Shown here piece after piece: positions 47,451 through 58,562 of a stretch of 64,000 bases of DNA. This DNA comes from Trifolium pratense (Eukaryota; Streptophyta; Magnoliopsida; Fabales; Fabaceae). The stretch lies in the NCBI RefSeq assembly GCF_020283565.1, contig NC_060062.1, forward strand, positions 7,477,322 to 7,541,321, written 5' to 3'. The position numbers and the translations under genes were made by a program. The notes under the pieces are model-generated. The model saw nothing but the letters and a program-made list of their open reading frames with translations, searched no databases and was not told where the DNA came from. The first letter of the stretch is position 1, and every line of letters begins with the position of its first letter.

Positions 47451-48613
47451 CTTGTAGTTCAAATATGTGTTCTATAACATAATGTGCCAAGAATGAAAAA
47501 AAAAATTACAGACGTTCGCGTACAAAAATGAAAATAAAAATCAACCAAAACACCAAAGACAAAATAAACTAAAGGAGTATTCAAGACAAATTGAAGGTTG
47601 TCCACCACAAATTCAAATCTAAAATAAATTTTGTCTTCTTAACATTAAGTCACAAATCAAACGAGAACTTTAGGTGAAACGCAATACTTATTTTCAAATG
47701 AGCATCACAAACTGAAAAACATTTACTTATTACTCCAATTTCATTAAAAAAATTACATATGAAAAGGAATTTAAAAAATCATATGATTCAAGGATTATCG
47801 ACTACTATTCTCCTTTAAATGTGATCCTGATAAATCTATGATGTCTCCCAGTATTGCACTTGGATTAACCGCCGTAAAAGCAACATTCGATTTAAGGTAG
47901 TTTTAAATCACGACCATTGATTAAAAATTAGAAGGTTTAGAATGCATGCTAACAAAATCAAATATAATCAACCTCAGTCATCAATCTTAGATTAGATTGT
48001 TAAGACGAGTAATTGCGTGACGTAATTACTACGTCAAATTCAAGTCCCCCAATGTTGGGGCCCAAAACTCGCCCTGATCACTACCAAATGTGTTGTGAAT
48101 TTCTAGTCGGTCACAAGTCACGACATTACTGCCGTAGATTTGGATCTCCTATATCAGTTGTACAGTGCAGGCGCAGCAACTATAGTGGCTGTGGCGATTA
48201 GATCTAATAAAAGAAAATTTTTCTTTACAAATTTAGTAGTCACCACAACTGCTGCACCAACAACCTTATTATAGGGGGTCAAGCAGCAGCAGTCCTTAAC
48301 AGATCCCTACACACGAAAAAAGTTTGCACCCAGATCCAGAGCTAGAAAGGGGCTCCAAATAGCATCAACAAACTTGATCAGAAACTACAACTCTTCAGTA
48401 AATAAAAAAAAATCTTAAAACAAGTATAAAGAGTCAAGTCAACAAAGTATCAATTGAATTAACTTCCTGCATAGATGGGAAAACAACATAATTCCCCGTT
48501 CCCCAGCAGGGATACAATATTTTTACATCGATCAATCTTATTAATACAATATTAGTAAGTAGCTGCTAATATACAGAAAATGTCATCTCATGTGATTAAA
48601 GCAACATTTCCTT
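47451..48613. other. 3' flank of the acidic-protein gene
   Basis: AT-rich sequence with no recognised gene. A GC-richer patch at about 48030-48200 on the plus strand reads open for 62 codons but matches nothing I know. Confidence 0.45.
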
Positions 48614-51600
48614 TTACTTGGATTCTGACAAATGTCCCTCGTCTTCTTCGTAGAATCTAACCTGGCACAGCCTTCCACCTGCTTCATCAGCAAATGCTAT
48701 TTTTTTCTCTCTACGCACTACTTTCGGAGGTGAGACTACATCTTGTGGAGTTGAACTCTCAGCTAGTTTCTGCAGTTGATTGATCAGTAATTAAGCAAAC
48801 AAAAAACAGGAAATTAAACCATACAAAGCTGTTAATATTCAAAAGAGCTACGAAGCACTAACACCTAACTTGACATTGACAACATAGACACCGATAATAA
48901 TTTAAGAAAATAAATGTGATTTGTAGGATTCAGACAAGTGTTGGATGCTAGAAATGCCTTTCAACCTAAAATGACAGTGATTTGTAGGATTCAGAAGTAC
49001 AGTAGAGGACGAACTAACCATAACTTTACAGAAACGGTTGCAATCCCTTGACATGTAGGACAGCCACCGTTTTGCACCTTCTTCAGCTTTTGTCGCACTT
49101 TTGACAGCCATTCTTGCCTGAAAATAAAAAATTATATACAAATATTAAAACCTGCCAATTTAAATGTATTCCCACACACCTGAAAAATTGAAATTACAAG
49201 AAATATGTACAATTTTAAGTAACTTAAAATAGGATTGTAGGAAGAGAAAACAAAGCTATATAAAGCCAGCATAATCTGCTTTACTAATTGACAGATTGGG
49301 CAAATAATGAACCAAAAATATGAAAACTAATAGACTACGCCCTCCGGTTTCAAATATAAGCAAAAAATTGCTTTCCAGATTCATTAATTATTTAATGATT
49401 CTGGAAAAATGCAGAAACTATACCACGCAGAAATTGCACCGTTACTCAAAAAGATGGACTCGAATCAAACTATCATGATTTTCTGCTGTAGCAACTATCA
49501 TCCACTAAAGAACAAGTTTATGGTATCATACCTCGTTTACTTTATATCTCAAAGAGGTATTAAGACAGAACTCAGATCGTAACATATCATCCACAATATC
49601 CTTCATTGACTTCAACTCTTTTGTGAGTTTCATAGCAAGACATTCTGCATCATTCATCTGCTGCTTTGAAAATGCAATAGCACTCTTTGAGCAATTCTGT
49701 AAAGTGCTGCACCCCATGTGGGTTGCTGAGCGAGAAGAACTGCGAATCTTGGAAACGCCCTTAAGATTCGAACTACTTTTAGAAGGCTTCGGAGGAATAA
49801 CTCTAATTTTTTTAGGGCTATTAATAACTTGAGGTCTTGTGATATCATTAAGCCCTTCAGCATCACTATTCTCATCAGTCTGTTCAGTAAATTGCAGTGC
49901 TCCTTTGCGTTCTGAAATCATTATAACCAAATGTAAGTAAAAAAAGATAGGTAAAAGATTGAGATATTCAGAGAACAAAAATATTAATATTATATGCATA
50001 AGAAAAAAACATAGCCACTTCCAAATAAACCCAAATTATATATGACAGAGAGAAATGAAATCATTAGAATACAAAAAAAATTATTCTCACTACTAATAAA
50101 ATCCCGTTAGCAGTTTCAAGCATTACTATAACTACAATGGAAGCAAGGTTTTTTTTTTTGACTAAACAATGGAAGCAAAGGTTTAACTTGTGCATATCAT
50201 GATACTTCTCACATGGCCAATAGCTATACAGCCACATTTTTCCTCTAGATTATTTTCTAATTTTTCATCTCCCAAGATTGTCGGGTTTGTAGTTCAACAA
50301 ATGTGGGAGGAATTGAAAAATGTAGTTATAATTTATGGATCTAGATCACATCAAAATACTTAAGGCACTTACTAAGACTGTTTTTATGACTGATATCAAC
50401 GGACTCCATTGCTTTGCAGAGCTTTTCCTGAGAAGATGGTGAAATGGCCTGAAGAGAAACCAACTAATGAGAAAAAAGAAAAACAATAAACCACGTCAAC
50501 AAAAATTTGTGATAATATTTTCACCTTTCTGGTTGATAATAGCCTTTCAGGACCATGCAGCTTTGGACTACCTTCATGTTCATCACAGGAAGTCAAGTCA
50601 TCAGCAGCCTCATTGACATGTATATTCTCACCATCATATAACGAAACAAAAGATTGCTTCTCCTCGTATTCAGGTGAATCATCTGAGCGACGAACTGGAC
50701 ATCCATCTGGCATGAGGCCTTGTTCGGTAGTGGGGCACAGTTTATGCTGAATCTCAACACTATCTGTGGATTCATCTTTACTGTGATCATCAAGTAAAGT
50801 ATTATCAGCTCTAAACTCCAGACCTGCACAGTCAAGGTCTTCATGACTAGCCACTTTAGGTGGTGAGACTACTGTACCAATGTCATCACATACGGAATCA
50901 AAAGATTGCTTCTGCTTGTATTCAGGTGAATCATCTGAGCAACAAACCAGAGATCGATCAGGATTGAGCATATGTTCAATAGTGGAGCAGGGCTTATCCT
51001 GAACCTCAGCATCAGCTGTATATTCCTCTTTACTGCAGTCCTCAAGTAAAGTATCATCACTTCTAAACTCCAGTTCTGCAATATCAAAGTCTTTACGACT
51101 TGCCACTTCAGATAGCGACACCGGTATATCAGCATCATCATCATCAAGTTGATTGTCAAAAATATCAGAGTTATCTTCAAAGTCCATTGCTGGAAAGTTT
51201 GTAGATTGGTCGCTGCTTAGTTCAGAATTATTTATTATAATATCCATACCAGATGGACTCACCACCCGTAGTGGCATATGATAAAAAAAGTCTTTCCATT
51301 TGTAATTTATTTCATGCTGTGAATTCCATTCAAGAGTTATCTTCGCATCTTCTTTACTTTCTCTACCAGAAAAATCACTTGACCTGTCAAAACAATCACT
51401 TTCAGGACACTCAAAATTCACTTCAACAAGAGCAGCTGAATCCCCACTAGAGGGTGCGAACTCCTGACCATCTAGTATCTCTTCAGATTCATCAACTGAC
51501 GCAATCTCAAAGGAGGACACTGGTTGGTCTTCTTTACTTTCTCTACTGGAACAATCACCTGGCCCGTCGAAACAATCACTCTCAGGACACTCAAAATTCA

Positions 51601-52771
51601 CTTCAACAAGAGCAGGTGAATCCCCACTAGAGGGTGCAAATTCCTGACCATCTAGTATCTCTTCAGATTCATCAACTGACACAATCTCTAAGGAGGACAC
51701 TGGGTTGTCTTCTTTACTTTCTCTGCTTGAACAATCACCTGGCCCGTCAAAACAATCATTTTCATGACACTCAAAATTCACTTGAACAAGAGCAGCTGAA
51801 TCCCCAGTAGAGGATGAGAACTCCTGACCATCTAGTATCTCTTCAGATTCATCAACTGACACAATCTCTAAGGAGGACATCGGGTGGTCTTTACTTTCTC
51901 TACTTGAACAATCACCTGGACCGTCAAAACAATCATTTTCATGACAATCGAAATTCACTTCAACAAGAGCAGCTGAATCCTCGCTAGAGGGTGAGAACTC
52001 CTGACCATCTAGTATCTCTTCAGATTCGTCAACTAGCAAATTCTGTTGGGAGGACATTGGGTGGTCTTCTTTACTTTCACTTCCGGGACAGTCATTTGGC
52101 CCATCAAAACAATCATTATCAGGACATTCAAATTTAACTTCAACAAGAGCAGCTGAATCTCCACTAGAGGGTGACAACTCTTGACTATCTAGCATCTCTT
52201 TCGATTGGTCAACTGGCACAATCTCTTGGGAGGACATTGGGTGGTCTTTTACGCACTTCTTCTTCTTCTTGGTCTTCATATTCTTTGACAGTTTAGTTCT
52301 CAAGCTAGTAAGGGTCTCCATGAAATCAGGATCATCTTCTTCCATTTTCTGCTTCTCCATGTAGTCTTCCGGGGTTGACGAATCTTCAATTTTAATTTTA
52401 GAAGAGCCGAGACCTTGTGAGCGTTTTCTTTTCCTTGATTTGCAACTTTCTTTAATTTGCATTAGTGTTAACATGAAACAATCATCTTCATCATCATCCA
52501 AGTTATGGATTCTCTGAACATCACCATCATCGGCATCACTTACCCAAACATCAGGTTCGGTTTTCACTATTCCTTCCTCCATTACATCAACACATGATCT
52601 TACAGCCTCTACATCATCATTATCAGACGAGAAGCTCTCATGTTCATGTATATCTGAAATATTTCTGAATTTAAGTTTTGGTCGCCCGCGAAACACATTA
52701 AGGACATTTGTAACCAAACCACCTTTGATGATTTTGATATAATGAAGATTATCACAACGGCGAAGTTCCAT
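48614..52771 (-). CDS. Large acidic repeat-containing protein, function unknown (5 exons, 985 aa)
   Basis: Coding exons (minus): 52771-50525, 50448-50373, 49911-49532, 49117-49019, 48769-48614; GT-AG, phases consistent, 2958 nt. A 5' UTR intron is likely (donor at 53682, acceptor just before the ATG). The N-terminal 749 residues are Asp/Glu/Ser-rich with a basic cluster SRKRKRSQ (nuclear localisation candidate), five about 60-residue repeats, then an about 84-residue duplication (SPPKVAS/SLSEVAS-DDSPEY). The C-terminal third is ordered and basic-rich: AISPSSQEKLCKAMES, ARMAVKSATKAEEGAKRWLS, RDCNRFCKVM and KKIAFADEAGGRLCQVRFYE. These C-terminal blocks look conserved in plants, but I cannot name the family. 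Paired E2F-like sites upstream suggest S-phase expression; nuclear role is inference. Confidence 0.8.
49623..49832 (+). other. Antisense open frame across exon 3, not a gene
   Basis: Open on the plus strand only because it mirrors exon 3 of the acidic-protein gene; no start context or family match. Listed so it is not mistaken for a gene. Confidence 0.3.
50134..50184 (-). repeat. Poly(A) micro-insertion in intron 2 of the acidic-protein gene
   Basis: ACAATGGAAGCAAGGTTT (50134-50151) and ACAATGGAAGCAAAGGTTT (50166-50184) flank a T run plus GACTAA (minus strand TTAGTC followed by A9). Confidence 0.75.
51336..52252 (-). repeat. Five in-frame tandem repeats of about 180 bp
   Basis: Inside exon 1 of the acidic-protein gene. 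Each unit encodes about 60 residues of the form VDESEEILDGQEF-PSSGDSAALVEVNFECPESDCFDGPGDC-SRESKED. Unit lengths vary by one or two codons and identity is highest among the middle copies. A fixed Cys pair and an acidic EEILDGQEF core are conserved. The pattern suggests recent unequal crossing-over under selection for frame. Confidence 0.9.
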
Positions 52772-53682
52772 TTGGATTCCCTACTGATAAATCACAAAAT
52801 CCTGTTAGAAGAATAACAAAATACATCCTTTTTTTATGAAGGCAAGGCATTCCTGTTCTAGAACTAAACATGCTACAAAGTACAAAGTTCACATGATTTA
52901 AAAAACTGTCAATTACAAATACATGTCCCTAAGTGTCCTATCCAGCAAATGTACAAAGCACTTTGCAAACTACATCATTTCAAACATTGAAGCAACAAAA
53001 TTACAACGTTATTGCCAAAGCAAAGATTATACGTCTCTATGCAAAAACATAAACAAAAAAGCTGCTGTAAATAAAACAACGAAGCCTACATGGTGCAGCA
53101 GGGGAAAACACATTAAACACAACCAATCTAGGGAAAACACCAATCGAATGCACAATGAAGCAACCTCAAATTGATGTAAATACATATAGAACATCAAAAA
53201 CTCAAACAAACAAGGCACCAAACATGCAAGTATAATGCCAATTTAATACTACCATCAAAATTCAGATTAACACTGCAATCAAAATTCAGACAAAATCTGA
53301 ACTAAACAAAAATTATGGGTATCAGATCCAACTTGAAAACCTAATATTAATAATGGGTATAATTTTTATGGAAAAATAGTCCTTTTTTATCCCTTTCAAA
53401 TGCTCTCTCCTGAAGCTATAAAAATTAGGGTTTGTTTCATCAACATAGGTTAATCTAAACAAACAATAGTTCAAAATACAGCTAGAAAGTAACGATTCAG
53501 CATTCACAATAAGAACAAATAACTCAAATATTAAACTAATTCTACGATTTGAAGCAAATTCATCATGGAGATAATAAAAGGAAAAATCGAATTGAAAGAT
53601 ATTTGAACAAAAACAACGAAAGAGGGGTTTTTCAGATCTGAGAAATAAATGCGAAATTGAAAAGAAATGGACGATTTCTAAC

Positions 53683-53790
53683 CTTTTGGATAGGATTGGA
53701 TTCAGTGGTGTGCGAGAGAAGAGTGAATTGGATCTAGGGTTAACTCAACGAGGTGTGTGTAAGAAAACACCGAAAACACTGAGATATAGA
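53683..53790 (-). other. Probable 5' UTR exon of the acidic-protein gene
   Basis: On the minus strand, CTATCCAAAAG followed by GTTAGAAATC gives a donor at 53682, and TTATCAG before TAGGGAATCCAAATGG gives an acceptor near 52784. The right border is a guess based on the E2F sites. Confidence 0.4.
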
Positions 53791-53808
53791 AATGATGAAA
53801 GGTGCGAA

Positions 53809-53832
53809 GGCGCCAAATCATTTTGGCGGGAA
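53809..53832. promoter_or_regulatory. Paired, facing E2F-type sites
   Basis: GGCGCCAAA (53809-53817; TTTGGCGCC on the minus strand) and TTTGGCGGGAA (53822-53832) lie four bases apart in opposite orientation, both fitting the plant E2F consensus TTTSSCGC/TTTGGCGGG. They are about 120 bp upstream of the UTR-exon donor of the acidic-protein gene. Confidence 0.65.
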
Positions 53833-53850
53833 TGTATTAAAAATTAGGGT

Positions 53851-54805
53851 GACTCATTATATCGCGGCAAATCACAATTTGAATCTCTTTATCGAAGAGT
53901 CGTTCGCATTTAGCGCGCGGTATGTTCATTGAATAGATTATCTTTAGTGAAAATATTTTGGCTAAATTATTATTATTTTCTTTTAACTAAATTTTTAGTC
54001 TTAATTATACTTCCTCCCATCATAATAGTTCATTCTATTAATTTTTAACCCCAATATATATTAGGTGAGCCAAAATTAAGAGATAAAAAATATGCAGAAA
54101 GGTGATTTTAGGCCAATAAATATTCGTTCTAGTTTTCTTAATTATACTTCCTCCCATCATAATAGTTCATTCTATTAACTTTTAACCCCAGTATATATTA
54201 GGTGATAAAAATAGTAATTTAGCCAAAAAAAAAAAAAAAAAGATTGTCTTATATGCTCATGTAATTGAGACTCATGCAAAAATATAAGTAAAAAAGTTGA
54301 ATAAGATAGCTACTCATTATAATGTGGCAAATCACAATTTAAATTTTAAGTCTCCAAATAATTGTTTATACTTAATGCGTTGACGTGTCTTGTTAAAAAA
54401 AAAAATGCATTGACGTGTGTTTTGAATGGGATTATCTTCGGTGAGAAAAATTCCTGTGTTTTTTTACATGTTTAAGTGTGACTTGTGCAGAAACACAAAA
54501 AAAGTAAAAAAGTTTAATAATTTGAATCTTAGTTATTGGAGAGTTGTTCACATTTAGCGTGCCAATATTAGCTTTGAATGGAAATATCTTTTTTGAAAAG
54601 ATTTTTTATTTTTGGAACAAAGATTTTTTATATTCTCTTGTAATGTAACTGTTACTCTTGTGAAAACACAATAGAAGTTAAAAAGTTGAACAAAATGGCA
54701 ACTTGTTATAATGCGGTAAAATCCAATTTGAATCTTAATTCTTGGAGTTGCCCACATTCCGTGCTAGTATGCACTTTGAATCAAACTGTCTTTAGTGAAA
54801 AACTA
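53851..54805. repeat. Diverged tandem array derived from the promoter-proximal sequence
   Basis: Four related units (about 53851-53955, 54240-54455, 54456-54605, 54630-54805) share CTCATTATAAT-CGGCAAATCACAATTTGAATC, CATTTAGCG-GC, and TTTGAAT-GATTATCTTTAGTGAAAA. A separate 70-bp block starting TTAATTATACTTCCTCCCAT is duplicated at about 54000 and 54130. The array runs up to the retrotransposon nest. Confidence 0.7.
54374..54418 (+). repeat. Poly(A) micro-insertion with 15-bp direct repeats
   Basis: AATGCGTTGACGTGT (54374-54388) and AATGCATTGACGTGT (54404-54418) flank CTTGTTAAAAAAAAA. Confidence 0.7.
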
Positions 54806-54856
54806 TATTAGTTTCTCTCATGCAATTTGTGTCCGAGCAAAATAAATAACATGAGA

Positions 54857-54861
54857 GAAAT
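54857..54861. repeat. Target duplication GAAAT, outer element, left
   Basis: Identical to 63839-63843 on the other side of the nest. Confidence 0.9.
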
Positions 54862-54949
54862 TGATAGAAGATTATGGAGTAATTAGTTAGATAATTATGA
54901 GTAGTAGTTTATTAAATAATTTAGATATTAATGAAACATAGTATTTATA
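54862..54949 (+). repeat. Outer element 5' LTR, left piece
   Basis: Matches 63542-63629 of the 3' LTR without a mismatch that I can see; interrupted by the copia insertion. Confidence 0.93.
54945..54949. repeat. Target duplication TTATA, inner copia element, left
   Basis: Repeated at 61355-61359; part of the outer LTR sequence. Confidence 0.93.
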
Positions 54950-55864
54950 TGTTGGAAAATGAACATAGTAGTGTTCATTTATGTGTGGAAGTTGATCCAT
55001 TGTGATTGGAAATAAAATGGGATGAACACTTTGGTCTTGTAGGACTTGGAACTAAGTAGTGTGAATTAAAAAAAGTGGGAAAAATTCTCACATTGCTTAG
55101 AACACTCTCTTTAGTAGTGTGTATATATCCCAATGTGACTAACATTTCTTATTCATAAAATTAACTAATTTTTTAGTTAATTAAGCTGGTCCAAGGAGCC
55201 ACTTATTGCTGACTCATCATAGCAGCCAGCTTGATTTTGTTCCGTTGAAAAGAGATTCTTCCATTATTGCATTAATCACACATAATAGTGCACATTATAG
55301 TGCATTAGTATTTGTTCCAACGTTACAATTTCCTCTTCATTTTGGCTGAAGCTTTCTTCTATTTACGTATCATTCTTTCTTTAGAAAGGCAACACAATAT
55401 ATATAATTTATTCTTCTTGTTTCAGCAACATAGACACATATAACAAGAATTCATAAAAAAAATCAAAACACCACTCTCTCTTGAAGCCTTGTTCTATATA
55501 CAAAATTCTCTTCTAAATTATTCTTTCTTTTGTGTTTCATTGGTTTTGTGAACTGGTAATGTTGTACCAGCACTGATATTGTTGTATCAGTGAGATTGAT
55601 ATAGTTGTATCAATTTTCGAGTGGTTTTGTAGAACCATTCAAGAAGGTGTTCCTTCTCCGATCATTACAGTGCAGTACTTGATCGGTTCTGTGTTGAACA
55701 GGGCTGTTTTATCCTGGGGACGACGCGGTTGGATTGTCTGCTTTGCACAATTTAAGCAGTACCGCGAAACGTCTTAAAGAGAGCGACCTAGTACGCGACT
55801 CAGCCAATAAAATCTTCAGTTCTAAATTTTTAGAAAATTATTTTTTCAATATCAAAGAACAACA
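54950..55864 (+). repeat. Copia 5' LTR (915 bp)
   Basis: Starts TGTTGGAAAATG and ends GAACAACA. Contains TATATATCCC (about 55121) and ATATATATAA (about 55398) as possible promoters. Confidence 0.95.
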
Positions 55865-55866
55865 AT

Positions 55867-55875
55867 TTTAAGACG
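55867..55875 (+). promoter_or_regulatory. Atypical primer-binding region, complementary to own LTR
   Basis: TTTAAGACG, two bases after the LTR, is the exact reverse complement of CGTCTTAAA at 55770-55778 in the same LTR. A TGG start expected for a tRNA 3'-end primer is absent. Confidence 0.35.
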
Positions 55876-55889
55876 ATTTCAAAACTGCT

Positions 55890-56432
55890 ATGGATACTGA
55901 AGATGTTATTGGCAATTCGGTTGTTGGTGCAACTGAAAGACCGTTTAAGTTTGAAGGACTCCACTTCAAACGTTGGCAACAGAAAATGTTTTTCTTCTTA
56001 ACCTTAAAAAAAGTTGTCTACGTTTTAAGTGATGAGATGCCTCTTGTTGTTTCTGCTGGTTCAAGTTCAGGAACAAATCAAACTCTCGCCATCAATGGTG
56101 AAAACGGTGAAAAATCTGATGCTGAAAAACAAAAAGAAAAGGATTCGATTGATCCTACAGCACAAATTAAAGCCCAAGAGCTTCAACTGAAAAAGGAACA
56201 ACAAATATGGTTGCATAATGATTATGTATGCAAAGGCTATATCATAAATGGTCTCTGTGATGATTTGTATGACTATTATAGTACATACAACCGTGCTAAA
56301 GATGTTTGGGAGGCGCTGAAAAAGAAGTATGATACTGAGGAGGCTGGTGTGAAGAAGTATGCTGTTAGTAGGTACCTGAAGTACCAGATGGTGGATGAAA
56401 GATCTGTGGAGGCGCAATCCCATGAGCTCTAG
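55890..56432 (+). pseudogene. Copia Gag, N-terminal part, ended by in-frame TAG
   Basis: 180 residues starting MDTEDVIGNSVVGATERPFK. The F-G--F-RWQQKM and WEALKKKYDTEE spacing is typical of copia Gag (UBN2 domain). An in-frame TAG at 56430-56432 stops it; the same frame resumes Gag sequence immediately downstream. It may be a disabling mutation or, less likely, a readthrough stop. Confidence 0.85.
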
Positions 56433-56462
56433 AAAATTGCACATGAAATCATAATTGAAGGT

Positions 56463-58562
56463 ATGCCTCTTGATGAACAATTTCAAATTGCAGTGATGAT
56501 TGACAAACTGCCCCCGAGTTGGAAAGAATTCAAAAACCAACTTCGGCATAAAACAAAAGAATTTTCTATTGAAAGTCTGATTACCCGCCTCCGAATTGAG
56601 GAGGAATCCAGGAGACAAGATCAGAAAGAAGAAGAAAAGGCCTATGTGGTCACCGGTAACAAAAAGAATTTCGGTGCGGTTCTGAAGCCTAAAGGCAAAC
56701 AATTAAAGAATCAGAACCGTGGTCAAATGAACCGAAATAAGAATGGTAACCCTTCAAGGGCCCATAATGCTCAGCAGCAGCCACCAAGAAATGACAATGG
56801 TGCAAGTGGTGTAACATGTTTCACTTGTGGTAGACCTGGTCATTATGCTAAAACTTGTAGACTCAGAAAAAAACTTGTTGCTACCTCTAATGCACAAGTT
56901 AACGTGACTGAAGAGCCATATGTGGCTATGATCACCGAAATCAATATGATTGGTGGTACTGATGGTTGGTGGATAGATACTGGCGCTACACGCCATATCT
57001 GTTTTGAACGTGCTATGTTTAAGACATACACGGCTGCTGAAAATAAGAAGGTGCAAATGGGTAATGCTCACACTTCTAATGTTGCTGGTATTGGGGATGT
57101 TGAATTGAAGTTCACATCTGGAAAGACTCTGATCTTGAAGGATGTCATGCATGTGCCTGACATGAGAAAGAATTTAGTTTCTGGTTTTCTTCTTAATAAG
57201 GCTGAGTTTAATCAGAATATTGGGGCAAATTTGTACACCATCACTAAGAATGGTATTTTTATAGGAAAAGGGTACGCCACTGATGGCATGTTTAAGCTTA
57301 ATGTTGATTTGAATAAAATTTCTCCTTCCGTTTACTATGTGTGTGATTTTAATATTTGGCATGCTAGACTTTGTCATGTTGGTAAAAAATCTATGTTTAA
57401 TCTAAGCAACGTAGGATTAATTCCAAAGTTTAATAATAATAATAATAACAACATAGAAAAATGTGAATTTTGTAGTCAAGCGAAAATAACTAAAACTTCA
57501 CATAAATCAGTTATTAGAGAATCTGAACCATTAGATTTAATTCATTCTGATATATGTGAACTTGATGGAACTTTAACTAGAAATGGTAAACGATATTTTA
57601 TCACTTTTATTGACGATTGCTCTGATTATACTGTTGTATATCTAATAAAGAATAAAAGTGAAGCGCTTGATATGATTAAAATTTTTGTGACTGAAATTGA
57701 AAATCAATTTAGTAAGAAAATTAAAAGGCTTCGTAGTGATAGGGGAACTGAGTATGATTCTATTTTGTGCAATGAATTTTATAAACAACATGGAATTATA
57801 CACGAAACGACTGCGCCATATTCACCTGAAATGAATGGTAAAGCAGAAAGAAAAAATAGAACTCTTACTGAACTAGTTGTAGCTAGTATGCTCCATTCTG
57901 GTGCTGCCTCACACTGGTGGGGGGAAATTATATTGACTGTTTGCTATGTCCTGAATAGAATCCCCAAGGCTAATAATGTGGTCTCACCTTATGAGATATT
58001 AAAGAAAAGACAACCTAACTTGTCTTATTTGAGAACTTGGGGATGTCTAGCTTATGTCAGGATACCGGATCCAAAGCGGGTTAAACTCGCTAGTCGTGCC
58101 TATGAGTGTGTCTTCATTGGCTATGCGGCAAACAGTAAGGCTTATAGGTTTTTTGACCTAAATGCTAAAGTTACCATAGAATCGGTTGATGCTGATTTCT
58201 ATGAAGATAAATTTCCTTTTAAATCAAGAAATAGTGGGGGCAATGAATCCACAAATAGTGGGGGCACCGAATCAAGTCACATTCCTGTGATAAGAAATTT
58301 TGAGAGCAACAAAGAAATTGAACTTCGAAGAAGTAAAAGAGTAAGAGTACCTAAAGATTATGGACCGGATTATTCGGTGTATTCTTTAGAAGAAGACCCT
58401 ACGAGTCTTCAAGATGCCTTGTCATCTTTGGATGCAGATTTATGGCAAGAAGCTATAAATGATGAGATGGAATCTCTTGAATCTAACGGGACCTGGCACT
58501 TAGTAGAGTTGCCTCCTGGTTGCAAACCAATTGGTTGTAAATGGATTTTGAAAAAAAGCTAA
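56463..58562 (+). pseudogene. Copia Gag C-terminus, protease and integrase
   Basis: Same frame as the upstream Gag piece. CCHC zinc knuckle CFTCGRPGHYAKTC at 56817-56858; protease active site WWIDTGATRHIC near 56968; integrase HHCC region (HARLCHVG ... CEFCSQAK) and catalytic core from HSDICE through FIDDCSDYT and DRGTEYDS to NGKAERKNRT; then the copia GCLAYVRIPDP block and CKWIL at the RT start. The frame ends at TAA 58560-58562 just after a run of seven A (58551-58557), where RT coding moves to another frame. Zinc-knuckle and catalytic residues look intact. Confidence 0.93.

Noticed and set aside
48013..48201. 62-codon plus ORF in a GC-richer patch
   Set aside because: No homology I recognise and no splice or promoter support.
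56067..56702. 211-codon ORF antisense to copia Gag
   Set aside because: Mirror of the Gag coding frame; hydrophobic appearance is an artefact of A-rich sense codons.
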